Assembly: GCA_013396655.1 (NCBI GenBank)
Contig: WBMV01006616.1
Coordinates: 193,620-257,619, forward strand
Source: Campylorhamphus procurvoides
Taxonomy: Eukaryota > Chordata > Aves > Passeriformes > Dendrocolaptidae
Length of the DNA: 64,000 nt
Direction of reading: 5' to 3'
Shown here: piece after piece, positions 48,601 to 60,766 of the stretch
Position numbering within the stretch: position 1 is the stretch's first letter
Layout of the letters: every line of letters begins with the position of its first letter
Made by a program: the position numbers and the translations under genes
Notes under the pieces: model-generated
The model's database searches: none
The model's input: the letters and a program-made list of their open reading frames with translations, nothing else
What the model was told of the DNA's origin: nothing

Positions 48601-50927
48601 CAAACTACATGTAGTTCCAGACACATTACCTTTCCACCATTTTTCCCTTTAAATTACTCTTCACTCTCAACCTCTGCTTAAGCAGGAACAGTTCCACTGT
48701 TATTTTGATGAAATCATCTAAACCTGCCATACAGGTTCCCCTTGTTTCAGACACTGTCCCCATTCCCCAGCTCCTTGTATCATTTCTCCACCACTGCTTT
48801 CCACTTCTCTGCTCCTGTGCACAGCACGTGCAGCGCTTCAGAGAGCACTGCCACTGAGGTTCCAATCCACACTGTCAAGGTCCCTCCTCAACACCCCAGA
48901 CCCCAAATCACTGACACACACGTGAACCACAACCACTGGTTCATTCCCAGCCCAGGAGTCTGCCCAGACATCCAGTGATGTTTTTCACCTGCTGGTCATT
49001 CTCAGAACCACACGTAGTTACATAGATGAAAACCAAGCTCTTCCTCTCGGGGATCCCTGTCGCTGCAGGGGTAATTTTAGATGCAAATGCACACACAGCC
49101 ATCCCCCGATGGGAAGGGCCTGTTGACAGGACTGTTTCTGCCTTGGCTGCACTGGGGCTGTTCTGAGCAGGGCTCTGCCCTACCCTGCAGTCCTGTGGTT
49201 GCCAGCCTGGAGATGAGATTGTCCAGCACAAGGGCTCAGAGCAAAGCTAACGGTGCATGGCAGCACAAGATTGAAGCTCTGAATCGATTTCCTCCGTGTC
49301 AAGTCGGTCACTTATTTTAACTGCAGTTTGCAATTACCAAATCAACACCAGAGTGCTATAAAAGGAACAGATTTCAGACCTTTATACTGTTAATTTCTGT
49401 GTCTATCAAACCATAATTTGAAATCAGCGGCTGTGTCACCAAGATACTGCTGCAGGCATCATTTATCAGTGAGAGACCCACGAGGGAGAGAGGGGTCATC
49501 CCTTCAACACGCTCAGACCTGCAAACAATAGCTGGGCTCAGCACACACATCTCAGTTTTCTTGCTACCAAGAGCTCTGTGCACAGGTTTTACTCGTATCT
49601 GCACACTGTTAACACAGATAAATCAACTTCCCCACACTGGCTAATCTTATAAAAGTTGGAAGTGCTCCCCCAGAGCAAAGGAGGGATCATTTTGCAGCAC
49701 AGTATCGAAGATGCAATAGTTTCCCTAACAGTATTTTGAAATTAACCTTACCTTTATTCATAAAGGCACTGAAGGAAAAAAGCAGTTGCAAGAACAAGAA
49801 GAAACTCAATGAAAAGGGGGTTTAAAGTGTAGTTCTCACTATCATTTATAGACAGAAAAAAAAAAATCACATGCACGCATATAAGAAATCTTTGCCTCAT
49901 GAATATTAACATGTATATAAAATACTATGCCAATGGAAAAATTTCTTTTGAATTAAGACGGGTATCTAAAACAACAAAGTCACGTAAAGCTGAAAGTTAT
50001 TGGCTCTGGAATGATGTTGTTCCACAAGTGTTCATTGCCTGAAGCAAATGAGCTCCAGCCCTAATGCAGTTGCTGCTGGAGGTGCAAAAAGCCAAAGCTG
50101 TGAGGCTCCTGTTAACCACTTTGCCACATTATGGTGCCAGAACTCAAGCAAGGTTGCTGGAAAACTGAAATGATGTCCACAAGACAGGAAAGTTAAAAAA
50201 GTTTTCAAGTTGCAAGGTTATGTATTATCCAGTTGCAGTGTAACACTATACATATCTATATAGAGAGAGATAAAATATATATATTTATGAAATAATTGCA
50301 GGAGTTGATAGCAGCTTTTGACAAGAGCTTCCTGAGGAATAAAGCTTGGGACAAGGGGAATAAAACCAAGCAAGAAGAGAAGAGATGCTTCTCCTTGGAG
50401 GAAAGCAAGTATGAGGTGGGGGAGAAGAACAATGAAACTGCTGCGCAGAATTATGATATGGGATGTCCCCAGACCCTTTAGCTTGGCAGAGTTTATTTTG
50501 TTGTCTCTGCCAATTCATTCCCTCACACACAAAATACAGTCAGGGCTTTCAACTCAGCAAACTACTAAACAGTGCAGGCAAATGATTCCCCCTCCAGTAC
50601 ACTGAACTGTTCAATACACATGTACTAAAGAGGGTCGGTTTGTGGTGGGGTTTTGTTTGCCTGTTTTAACACTGTGCTTCTTCTAGAGATTCTAAATAAT
50701 ACTGGCTTGGAGCATACTTCACCAGCTAAAGCATTGGAGATACAAACCAAGGGCAGGTTACTCTTGCTGCAACCAGCCGTCCTCCCACAAAGCATCCAAG
50801 ATAGTGCAGCATCACTTTTTGTCTTCTGCAAATCAGCACGTGTTGGCAACCAAATCACTCAGTCTCTAAACACCCAGACAGGTTCTAGGAAGAATTTGAA
50901 ACCCTCTCAGACCTCTAAGATCAAATT
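48601..50927. other. Unique sequence
   Basis: No gene recognised. A TATA/GAGA-type simple stretch lies at 50244-50290. Confidence 0.5.
50244..50290. repeat. AT-rich simple repeat with (GA)n core
   Basis: tatacatatctatata, then gagagagat, then aaaatatatatatttatga. Confidence 0.8.
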
Positions 50928-51052
50928 TTCCAGGCTGGATGGGGCTCTGAGCAACCTGGTCTAGTGGAAGGTGTCTCTGCCCATGGCAGGGGGGCTGGAA
51001 GACGATCTTTAAGACGATCCTTCCAAACCAAACCTTTCTGAGATTCCATGAA
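50928..51052 (+). mobile_element. CR1 LINE 3' tail, diverged
   Basis: Sense CR1: tttccaggctggatgggg, gagcaacctggtctagtgg, gcccatggcaggggggctgg, ccttccaaaccaaaccttt, ending in gagattccatga. A short duplication, gacgatctttaagacgatcc, replaces the usual simple ttaaggtcc segment. Confidence 0.88.
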
Positions 51053-52234
51053 ATCAGTGTCCCTGTCACAACATCATAGGCCTAATGAAGCAAAATAAGT
51101 GCTGAGCCTTTACAGAAAGAAGCACAATCCAGCACCCTCGTGTTGCACAGGAAGAATCTGTGAAATACATAAAACTACATCAAAACTGGATAAAGAGTCA
51201 GGCAAGAATTTGGACAAACTCTTTCCATTCAGTCTGGCTCTGGTGACAAGAGCCCAGCCAGCACCTCTAGGTCCTGTACCACACACCCAAAATAAGGCAG
51301 GTACCATCACAGCTCTCCACTTAAGCTTTGTTTTGCTCTTCCAACGGTGATTCAACATTTTGCATAAATCCATCCTCCTTTGGGACACTCCATCCTTTCC
51401 AGGGCCGTCATGAATACATCATTAACCATCTGAGTTATACACACCTTTAAATTTATTTCTTTAGTCATCTCATCTTGTGTTACAAAGGGAAAGGCTGTGA
51501 AAGAACACAGCAAGAGAGCTGCACCTTGGACTACAATAGCAAAGCTTCACATCTAGAATCATACTGACACTCCAACAGGGCACCAAAGCACAGGTATGAC
51601 TGTTCAGGTGTGCTCATGTACATATTGCCCTTAAAGTACTTTGATTGTAAATTTAACTATTGTTATCCTGTCTTTATCCTGAGTTAACTAGTTGCTGAAC
51701 TGATGCAGTTGGGGTTATTAGCAGGTCCAACTATCTTAACAGGGCTTCCCCCTTCCACATCAAGTAGTAATAAGGTATGAAAAAAGCCTAGTGCTGCACA
51801 GTGGCTTCCCCTACAGCTGTATTGTACTGCTTCCCTGCCCTAATTTACACAAAACATGCCAATTTGGGCACGAAGCGAAACAACAACATGGTATTTCGAA
51901 GCATGACCAGAACTACTTTTCACACAGACTGTTCTTCTTACAAAAATAAGAAAATTACCTGCAAGGGAAGCACTGTCCAGACTCTGCTGGGTTGTACAAA
52001 GGGTGCCCTCACCATGCTGGGCAATACACACACAGCAAGGCCTCGAGCAGCTCTTCCTTCCAAACCCTGCACAGGTGACTGTACTCACTTTTCCCCTATC
52101 CCTTGATAACAGGGAATGTCAGTGCAGCTGGATAAACCTGCCTGTACACACCAAGGTCCCCAAAGACACTGGGGTGCTGTGTCTCACAGGTCATCAGCAC
52201 TAAAGGAAATAAAACTTACCAGGAGAAAGGAAAG
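51053..52234. other. Unique sequence
   Basis: Only short open frames with no recognisable family. Confidence 0.5.
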
Positions 52235-52785
52235 GAATCATAGAACAGATAGGGTTGGAAGGGACCTTAAAGCCCACCCAGTGCCACCCACTGCCATGGG
52301 CAGGGACACCTTCCACCAGCCCAGGTTGCTCCAAGCCCCGTCCAACCTGGCCTTGGACACTTCCAGGGATCCAGGGGCAGCCACAGCTTCCCTGCCCAAC
52401 CTGTGCCAGTGTTTCATCATCCTCACAACATCCTGTTCCCCGTATCCCACCTCACCCTGCCTTCTGGCAGTGGGAAGCCTTTCCCCCTTGTCCTGTCCCA
52501 AGTCCCTCTGCAGCTCTCCTGGAGCCCCTTTAGGCTCTGAAAGGGGCTCTCAGGTCTCCCTGGAGCCTTCTCTTCTGCAGGCTGAACACTATCAGCTCTC
52601 CCAGCCTGGCTCCAGCACTCCAGCAATTTAGTGACCTTCTGTGGACTCGCTCCAGCAGCTCCATGTCCTTCCTGTGCTAGGAATGCCAGAACTGCAGCAC
52701 AGGGGAAGGGGAGAATCCCCTCCCTCAAACCGCTGGTCCTGCTTCTTTTGTTGTAGCCCAGGATGCAATTGGCCTTCTGGACTGG
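52235..52785 (-). mobile_element. CR1 LINE 3' fragment, about 550 bp
   Basis: Antisense CR1 with an intact terminus (gaatcatagaacagatagg). It includes the 3' UTR, the gagccttctcttctgcagg and ctccagcagctccatgtcc blocks and the ggatgcaattggccttctg block near the ORF2 end. It covers the same region as the sense copy at 24528 and extends a little further 5'. The overlapping 171-codon and 129-codon open frames are artefacts. Confidence 0.92.
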
Positions 52786-53619
52786 AATAGGCTCTGGTCT
52801 CTTGACTAACACAGCTGTGATTTAGCCCAGCCCCCAGATCAAGGGGCTGAGCTTGGGAAACACAGGGAACTGCTCAAACACCCTTCTCTCTCCCTGCTGC
52901 CCGGGGTCCAGCCCAGCTCAGCTCCCTGCTCAAGGTCCCAAGACCCTTAAGGTGCAACACTGTGCCCTGGACAGGGAGTGCTAAGGCTGCCAGGCCTGCT
53001 GACCAACACTCTCTCTGGATTCATGTCTTGATGCTCAACACAGCATCTGGGTTGATAAGAAACCCATACAACACACAGCAGGTCAGGCCAATATGATTTG
53101 CAAACTGTGAAATGCTGTCAGCTCCTCAGACTGTTTCCCTCTTCTGCTCAAGATCAGCCACTTCCAAGTCTCTGGACAGGACTCTCAGACTAGAAGCATA
53201 TGGTCTTCATGCTAATTAAGGCTACTAGTCTTCCCAAAATTTCCATGGAACATCTGATCCTTCTCGCATTCATACCCTAGCAGCAACACCCCTCAGGGTT
53301 CTGCACTGCATGGACAGCAGGGAGCAACAGCAAGGAAAAAATGAAATAAAATATGGTATCAACTGCCAGCATGCCAACCATTACACCTAGTGGATCCATC
53401 ATTTAGCAACAGTTGTACCCAGGATTTATTGGCACAACTGAACCAACCCAGAATGCATCATGTATTCTGCCTCACTCCACCACAGCACTGCACAGATTCC
53501 AATCAATCTAATTTAAAGAACATTTCCCTCTGAAGGCAAGTACTATTCCCACAGTAAACAGCCAAACCATTTGCTAGCATTAACGATTTATGTAATTCTT
53601 AACAGCAACACAGCACAAC
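52786..53619. other. GC-richer unclassified segment, then unique sequence
   Basis: The first 250 bp (to about 53041) are GC-rich and unlike the flanks. They could be further CR1 or part of an LTR element, but no motif decides between these. Confidence 0.4.
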
Positions 53620-53765
53620 CATGAAATCATTAAGGCTGGAAAAGACCCTTAAGATCATCATATGCAACCATCAACCCAGCAGCACCACCATGTCCCAAGT
53701 GCCACAGCCACACGTTCTTTGAACTGTTCCAGGGATGGTGACTCCACAATGCCACTTCTCCCAAC
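53620..53765 (-). mobile_element. CR1 3' tail
   Basis: Antisense CR1: gaaatcattaaggctgga, aaagacccttaagatcatc, aaccatcaacccagcagc, accaccatgtcccaagtg, then gttccagggatggtgactcc. This is the same terminal type as the copies at 12327 and 48470. Confidence 0.88.
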
Positions 53766-55460
53766 ACATCACCAAACAGTATATTCCTTACCCCAGAATC
53801 CAAGTGCCAACTCCCTTTAAACACACACTGCTTAACACTAGCAAGCATTTACTAGCATATTATAGAAAATTTTCTCTGTCCCTTTTTTTCTTGGTAGGTA
53901 TCTCTGTTTCCCCACATTTCAAACAGAGATGCTTCCCAGCTCAAGACATGTTCGAAAAGCATTTCATTTAAAAGGGCCCAAATATCCGTTTCATACAGTC
54001 CATTACATCAGAACATTGTACCAATTTCATCTACTTCAGCCCAAACAAGAAATGATTGCACATATTCTTTAAACAGAGAAGCTTATGTCAAAGAAAATAG
54101 CTTTCAGATGTTTTACAACACTTTCATTCACAAAGGAATGCTTCAGACTTATGAAAATATGCACCTGCTCATTTGAGAGCATGTCTTTACCCCACAGTGG
54201 GAGAAAACAACAAAAAAAAGCAAAACTACTGCAGCAGTTCTGTCCTCCACACTGAAGAATGCAGCCAGGTACAGGGACTGCTGCCACAGCTGGGAAAACC
54301 TCGGTGAAGCTGCATCTTAAAACACCCATGAGCCCTGGGTTTCTGCCCTGCAGTAAAGATAGTTGCCCTGTCACAGCATCTCAGAGTCTTCCAATACCCT
54401 CCAGCATCTTACAGAGTCTGGCAACATAAAACCTCAAGTTTGGGATGGAAATCCTCCCAGTGAAGCACGTAGGAAATGGCAGCATGCTCCTTCAAATGGG
54501 AACATGTCAATAATGCATGTCCCACTATCATTTGCATCTATAATATACAATCCTGGTACTTCCTATTCAACCACGACACTCAGTGCAACATAAGCAGGTT
54601 CTTTTCACGGCAAATAAATGCTTCCAGCCATCAGCAGATCTGTATCATTAACTGATATAAGTGCAAGAGAACATATATTTTTCTGTGGGTCTTGCAGCAG
54701 ACTGAGCTTTGTTATAGGCTGCTCTCTACAGAGTAATGATTTAGAGACCCACAGGATGTGATTTGGCACATAATCCAACTCCTATTTCAGTTGACTTCAG
54801 CACAATTTGCTCCACTCACACAGCCCTCCTTTCCAGTCCAAGTCAAGTTTCATTTCTGCAGACATGTAGATATTCCTCCCACAAAGGACACAGAGCAGCA
54901 CTGAGGTCCAAAAATTTAAAATCACCTACTTGCCCTCCTGTAGCTTGAAGTGCTCCTTTCCGAGAACAGACCTCCATGCAGAGAGAAGCTGCACCTGCAT
55001 TGGCACCAAACAGCTCTGGCTAACCAGGGCAGTGAGGGAACAGCTGCTTTTTGGGATTTGCTTCTGTTTTCCACCTACAGCAGCACTGGCCAAACCCCTC
55101 AGACAGAGCAGTTTCAGTACTAGCAGCTACAACAGAGGGGAGAGAGCTGTGGATCAGCTCAGAATCGGCATTTTCAATGGCTCAAACTGAACGTTTCTCA
55201 TCCAGGGCAACGTCAAAGCAGACGTCACAGCTGAGCCTTAATGAAAATGGAAAAACCAGTATCATTTACTCTTCTGTAACACAAGAGCACTGCTAATGGG
55301 GAGGACAGGGGAGGCACTGCTGACCCTGCTAGCTGAGAAGCATTTGCAAGCTTGCCCTGCAGTCCTGGCAGCCTCTGGTTACCTGTGACAAACCCCCAGG
55401 AAGGACAGGGTGAGCACAGCTCCCTGCAGGGCAGCACAGGGGATGGCAGGCACTCGTCCA
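53766..55460. other. Unique sequence
   Basis: No exon or repeat recognised; the largest open frame is 101 codons. Confidence 0.5.
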
Positions 55461-55777
55461 CAGTCCTCAAGCTTGGAAGAGACCTTTAAGGTCACCAAGT
55501 CTGCCAGCACCATCACAATCACCCCTAAATCATGTCCCCAGATGCCACATCCAGTTGCCTCAAACACTTCCAGAGGCAGCGACTCCACCACCTCCCTGGG
55601 CAACTTATTGCAATGCCTGACCACTCTTTGGGTGATTTTTTTTCCCCCCTAGTATCAAATCTGAAGCTTTCCTGGCATGACTTAAGGCCATTTCCTCTCA
55701 TCCTTCCACTTGAGACATGGCAGAAGAGACTGACCCCCACCTCAGTACAACTTCCTTTCAGGTGGTTGTAGAGAATA
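55461..55777 (-). mobile_element. CR1 LINE 3' fragment, about 315 bp
   Basis: Antisense CR1 of the same type as the 3' part of 19362-19582. Blocks in order: agcttggaagagacctttaa, catgtccccagatgccac, ctccctgggcaacttattg, cttaaggccatttcctctc, agactgacccccacctcag, ctttcaggtggttgtagag. Here the 3' end has lost its microsatellite. Confidence 0.88.
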
Positions 55778-56304
55778 CCAGGAACATCCACAGAAACTCC
55801 CACCTGTCCCAAGGTGCCAACAGGCTGCCTGGAAATCCAGGCAGGAGAAGTACAGCAGGACAGACAGCCACAACTCCCCAGTGTGCACACCTAGAAAAGT
55901 CACTGTGAAATTCATCTGCATCGCCCCTGTAGTCATTTACTCCAGTTTTCCAGAGACACAAGGATTTCTCAAAATAGAATACTCAATACCACCCTTCTCA
56001 AAAGCACTTATTGATTTCTGCCCAGACTTAACTGGATATTTGACTTTCTGAAGCTCTGCTTAATTTCTTTGTTGCTATATGGCCTTTCTCTGAGCTGTAG
56101 TCCCTCCTAACATTTCTTATTATAGGCGTAAGTTTTCTCTGAACCACATAAGAAGGTGGAAAAGTTCCACATTTAGCAAGCCACTTCTGGAGAAACACAA
56201 CTCCGTGCAACTCTTTTGGAGAGGAACATACTGAAATGTAGACACAGGTAAAGAGAAAGCTCACCAATCATAAGTCACTGCTTTAGAAAATCCTCGTTTT
56301 CACA
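55778..56304. other. Unique sequence
   Basis: No exon or repeat recognised. Confidence 0.5.
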
Positions 56305-56418
56305 GAGCTCTAGAATGGTTTGAGTTGGAAGGGACCTTAAACACCATTTAACTCCAACTTCCTTCATCTTCCATTAGACCAGGTTGCTCCAAGCCCTGTC
56401 CAACCTGGACTCGAGCAA
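56305..56418 (-). mobile_element. Short diverged CR1 3' tail
   Basis: Antisense CR1: tagaatggtttgagttggaa, gggaccttaaacaccattt, attagaccaggttgctcc, aagccctgtccaacctgg. It is diverged in the ccatgggcaggg block. Confidence 0.85.
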
Positions 56419-57132
56419 CTTTGGATATTATGCAATTATTTCGTACTCCAAGACCAGGAAATTTATTTTTTTTTTAAAGTTCCAGATGAGACATGCAGCC
56501 TACCTACTTCCTCAGGAGTTTACAAAACACTGCAAGCTGCCAGCACCCACAGTTTTACACAAACTACACCAGCAGGACGTGGGAAAAAGAAATACAAACA
56601 TAAGAATTAGCTTATTAAAAGAAAACTGAGCCCATATTTAAACAATGCTCTTAAATAAATGAGGTGGAAATTGTGACTGACAAATCAAAACAAAGTGTGC
56701 CTAGCTAGACTCACATTTTATTTTTTGCAGATAGTTTCTCCAAACCCAGTCATCTGGTGAACTAATAACTCTGTACTAAGACAACAACATGCTTTGGAAA
56801 CAGGCTAATATGGAGAGGCTTTAATATAATTTGGATTTCACATACAATGCAAGAAACCACCCAGTAATGAAACCGGGAGGCAGAGACAGGGAGCAGCTGA
56901 TCATGCTTCAGCACAAACATCATAAAACCATTCTGCTCCTACCTTAAAAAACTCACAATGCAGCAGTGACAACTCTGAACTTAAGGTTATTTTTTATATA
57001 TATTTTTAACTCCAACATAATATTTTAGTCACAAGAGACTTTACAGGGTAAAGTTATATCCTGCAAGGATAAATGAATCTGAAACTGCTTTCAAAGAATA
57101 AATATTTATCTGAGCTCAGAAAAGGCAACATA

Positions 57133-57162
57133 AAAAAGAAAAAAAAAAGAAAAGAAGAAGGT
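57133..57162. repeat. A-rich purine tract
   Basis: Thirty bases of A and G only. Confidence 0.85.
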
Positions 57163-57244
57163 AAGAAGCATATTTCAGGGCATTTTACCAATGCATTTAC
57201 TGATGCTTTACCCTTTTCCATTTTCTTCTTCAGTTTAGACAGCA

Positions 57245-57270
57245 TTATATATACACATATATATATTTTT
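57245..57270. repeat. AT microsatellite
   Basis: A run of TA dinucleotides interrupted once by CACA and ending in five T. Confidence 0.8.
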
Positions 57271-60084
57271 AATTAAGATCCTCCTATCTTCCTAATGTCA
57301 TACAGATGAAATGAAGGTCAGGACAAATCTGTGACTGTTTTAAACCCCAGCAATCCAGATGAGGTACCCACAGGAAACTGCTTGATCCAAAAAATAAGGG
57401 AATTAACCCACATGTGGGATAAACTGTTCATGCTTTCTCTTCTCAGAGGTGGGACACACCAGAAAGGTGCAGCTGAAGGCAAAGAAGCACCTTTTGATTG
57501 CTGCAGGGAAAAGGAAAAGAGGAGACAAAAGTCAACCTTTGAACTCAGCTCTTCATTTTCTTCATGGATGAAAGAAGAGATTAAAAAGATGTTCCGAATA
57601 AAGAAGGGGATTTCTGGCATTTAAAGAACACAAAGGGAAAGGCCACTATGTATCAATGCCTGAGCAGCAGTATTTCAGTAGTTTATCTTATCCTCACTGG
57701 GCTGTACTGTGAGTAAACAGCCAGCACAGCCGAGGGGAGAGCAGGAAGAATTAAAGGGGAGAGACACAACTGGAGCCGAGCAAATCGATATCTCAGCACA
57801 GAAGTTGTGCTTCTCATTAGTCCATAGCTGAGGTGTTAATGGTCCTTCTGATTGTTGCTTCTTGAGGGTTTTAAAAATATGTAGAAAATTAAAAGACTGT
57901 AAAAATGCTTGGCTCTTTGAAGCAATAACTGAGGAAACGCTGAGAAGTGCCGAGGTACCCCTGCTGCTAACTGGTAATATAATTTAAAGAGGAAGGTTCT
58001 GCAGGTCCTGTATTCCTCAATCTGTCCTATTTGCCAGGCTGTAATTGCCATCCTGTAGCAGTAATAAGCCAGAGGAAAGCATGCCTTTGGATACAGCTGT
58101 CAAAGAAAAGGTTTTTAAATTCAGATTATCCCCCAAATTGTTGGGCAACTAGCATTGTTCTCCATATATGGATCCCAGTACAATGGGGGAAGCAGAGCTA
58201 TTTTCCTGTACACTGCTTTTAAAATTTCCATTACCACTTCTTTTATTTGGTGCAATCTTCTAAAGCAAAGTTAAAATTCATCCTGATAACCATATAATAG
58301 TCTAGGGAATTTATCATGTACCCAAATGCTCCCACACTTCTGTGGTGTTACCAATTTCAGCCATTTGGTACTATTCCCTTCTCTATATGAAAGGAAATTT
58401 GTCACCACGTCATAAGGCAACGTGCTGAAGTTGGAAGGAAATGAGCCATTAAACCTGAGGCCAAAAGAACAGCAGATAGAGTTGAGGTATCTTTTCCATA
58501 TTCTGCCACAACCAGAAAAGAAGGGGAGCCACATGACAGAAAGAAGAGGGAAAATCCAGATCATGAGAGTTCCCCAAACACTGGGGAGGAGCATTTCTGA
58601 TGAAGGATGTCCATGTAAGCCACAAGTCAGGGGTGCACAGGGGGTCATTAGCACAACCACTCAGGGCATTCAAACCAGCAGAGCCACACAGACTGGCTGT
58701 GGCTTCAGAAGGCTCCACCGTACCAATGGCAATCAGTCCTGCTGTCCAAGGCTAGAACTATGTAACTGGTCATAGAATAGGAAATCCAGGCTTTTAATTA
58801 AGAAAAAAGAGTGCAAAAAGATCTAAGCAACTAATCTTGTAAGTCTGTATCCCATGCACACAGAGCTTTGAAAGGATAGACTATGCTAAAGGATACACAG
58901 GTCAATCATGAGATGAGTTCACTTCTCAAGACCCACAGGCATCCAGCAAACACGACAGCTTCTCAGAATATTCCTACTAAGGCAGCCATAAACAAATCAG
59001 ATGCGATGCTTCTCCTCTCACTGGAACCAGAGTGATAGATTCGGTACAACATCACTGGGGAACATATTCCAGAGAAACGAGAACTAGAAGAACTTGCTTT
59101 GAGGGAAAGGGGAAGAGAATTGCAAAAGGAATAAGGCTGGAGGAGGGAACAAGCACAGCTCCTCCAGCAATGCTGAAAGCCTGAATTAACACCTCTGGGA
59201 GCGTAAAGGAGATAGTGAGTGGTTGTCCACACAAGAAAGTAAGATATACCTGAGCTTATTCCTCTGGAGCTTCCAAGATGTGCCTGCCTCGAGGTGTTTG
59301 AGGTTCTGGAAAAGCTCATTACTCGAGTGCACACACAGCTCTAGTTGGCTCTGTGTACTCAAGCAAAGCTAACAGCACCGGGGAAAAAAGGCACAACACC
59401 AAGCGCTTCCTCTGTAAAGGCTGTTTCAGATACGATCAGGCTTTAACTCCAGCCCCAGCCCTGACCAGGAGGGACTTGGACTGGTTTCCTGAAGACTCAG
59501 CAGAGTGTTTCTAAGTCATACTGCACAGCACCACTGATGCCTTAGGGTTTTCATGAATTTGTAGATTTTTATACTTCTAGATAGTTTCTCACATATAGAG
59601 TAGCTAGCAACCTCTAACCCTGTGCTAGCTGTCTTAAGGGTCAGATAATAGCTGGAACATCATGCCTGGGAAACATGTACCAGAGCTAAGACAATTAGAT
59701 ACCATGTTAGTCAAAACAAGAAAGCAAAGCCCAGCAACCTTGGAGAAGCTCCAATAAGGGAAAGTGGGGTGAAGATGATGATAAAGGATGAAGTAAGGGG
59801 TCTTAAGACCTCCAACTCAATTCTAGGAGAGGCGTGCCATGGGGAGGAACCAAGGGAAGTTCTGGGTATGGACATTTCTTAGATTGGATGCAACTTTTAG
59901 ATATGATAATTGAGTAGTGTTATCAAATTAGTATGTTGCCACGTCGACAGGGCTTTTCTACTTTTTCCAGCTCCTACACCTTGTTGACATTTCTCACACA
60001 CACACTTTCTGTGCTGCCCAGCCTGGTGTGGTGCCTTGTATTCCCCCTCCCTGAAAAGAGGAGGAGGTGGAGGAGAGCTCAGAA

Positions 60085-60085
60085 N
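60085..60085. other. Single N
   Basis: One undetermined base just after a GA-rich stretch (60056-60084). Unlike the N at 19096, no flanking duplication is visible. Confidence 0.9.
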
Positions 60086-60487
60086 CCACAAACAACATGA
60101 GGCTTCCTGCCCTCATGTCTGACATGTGTCACAGGCTGGCCCAGGCGCTCCTGTGACACCACAGCCAAGGTGACAAGTCTGCTCAGGACCAGACACACCC
60201 TGGAGACTCTCACATCAGTTCAACAGAGGTGGATTTATGCCCAAAGCAGCAAATCCCACAGATTTTTACTGACGGAGTGTGATGAGATACAAGCACTGGT
60301 CTTGCACTCAGCTGGATTGGATGCAGAGCTCACACCACAATGACTAGTTCTGCCTCTTTTGTCCACGTAAAAGAAAGATCGTGTTGGCTGGTGACAGATT
60401 TTCCATGAAGTGCCTCTTGTGTAAGCTCTTTGGAGAGAGAGGGAAGAAAGGATATCAACTCTTCCCACACTTCCCCCTAAGCAGCAC

Positions 60488-60766
60488 TATAGAATCATGG
60501 AATGGTTTGGGTTGGATGGGGCCTTAAAGATAATCCAGTGTCACCCCCTGCCATGGGCAGGGACACTTTCCACTAGCCCAGGTTGCTCCAAGCCCCGTCC
60601 AACCTGGCCTTGGACACTTCCAGGGATCCAGGGGCAGCCACAGCTTCTCTGCCCAACCTGTGCCCTGTGAGGGTGAAGCACTGGAAGAATTTCTTCCTAA
60701 TATCTAACCTAAACCTACCCTCTTTCAGTTTGAAGCCATTACCCCTTGCTCTATCTCTACAGTTCC
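60488..60766 (-). mobile_element. CR1 LINE 3' fragment, about 280 bp
   Basis: Antisense CR1 with an intact terminus (agaatcatggaatggtttgg). It includes the ccatgggcagggacactt and ccaggggcagccacagct blocks and then gaatttcttcctaatatct, ctttcagtttgaagccatt and accccttgctctatctct. The last blocks belong to the part of the 3' UTR missing from the shorter copies. Confidence 0.93.

Larger units (their letters stand above)
56419..60487. other. 4.1 kb of unique or unclassified sequence
   Basis: It includes A-rich and AT-rich simple stretches at 57133-57162 and 57245-57270. Open frames at 58271-58660 (129 codons, minus), 58422-58775 (117, plus) and 58963-59334 (123, minus) have no recognisable family. 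The segment at about 59590-59960 has a composition reminiscent of an LTR, but no ends or target-site duplication were found. Confidence 0.45.

Noticed and set aside
52786..53041. GC-rich 250-bp block after the CR1 copy, considered as an LTR
   Set aside because: No terminal motif or target-site duplication, and it may simply be diverged CR1.
57725..58075. Stretch that looked like a conserved non-coding element
   Set aside because: Conservation cannot be judged from one sequence, and nothing specific supports it.
59590..59960. Possible LTR-like segment before the N at 60085
   Set aside because: No TG...CA ends, target-site duplication or polyadenylation region could be identified; the impression rests on composition only.
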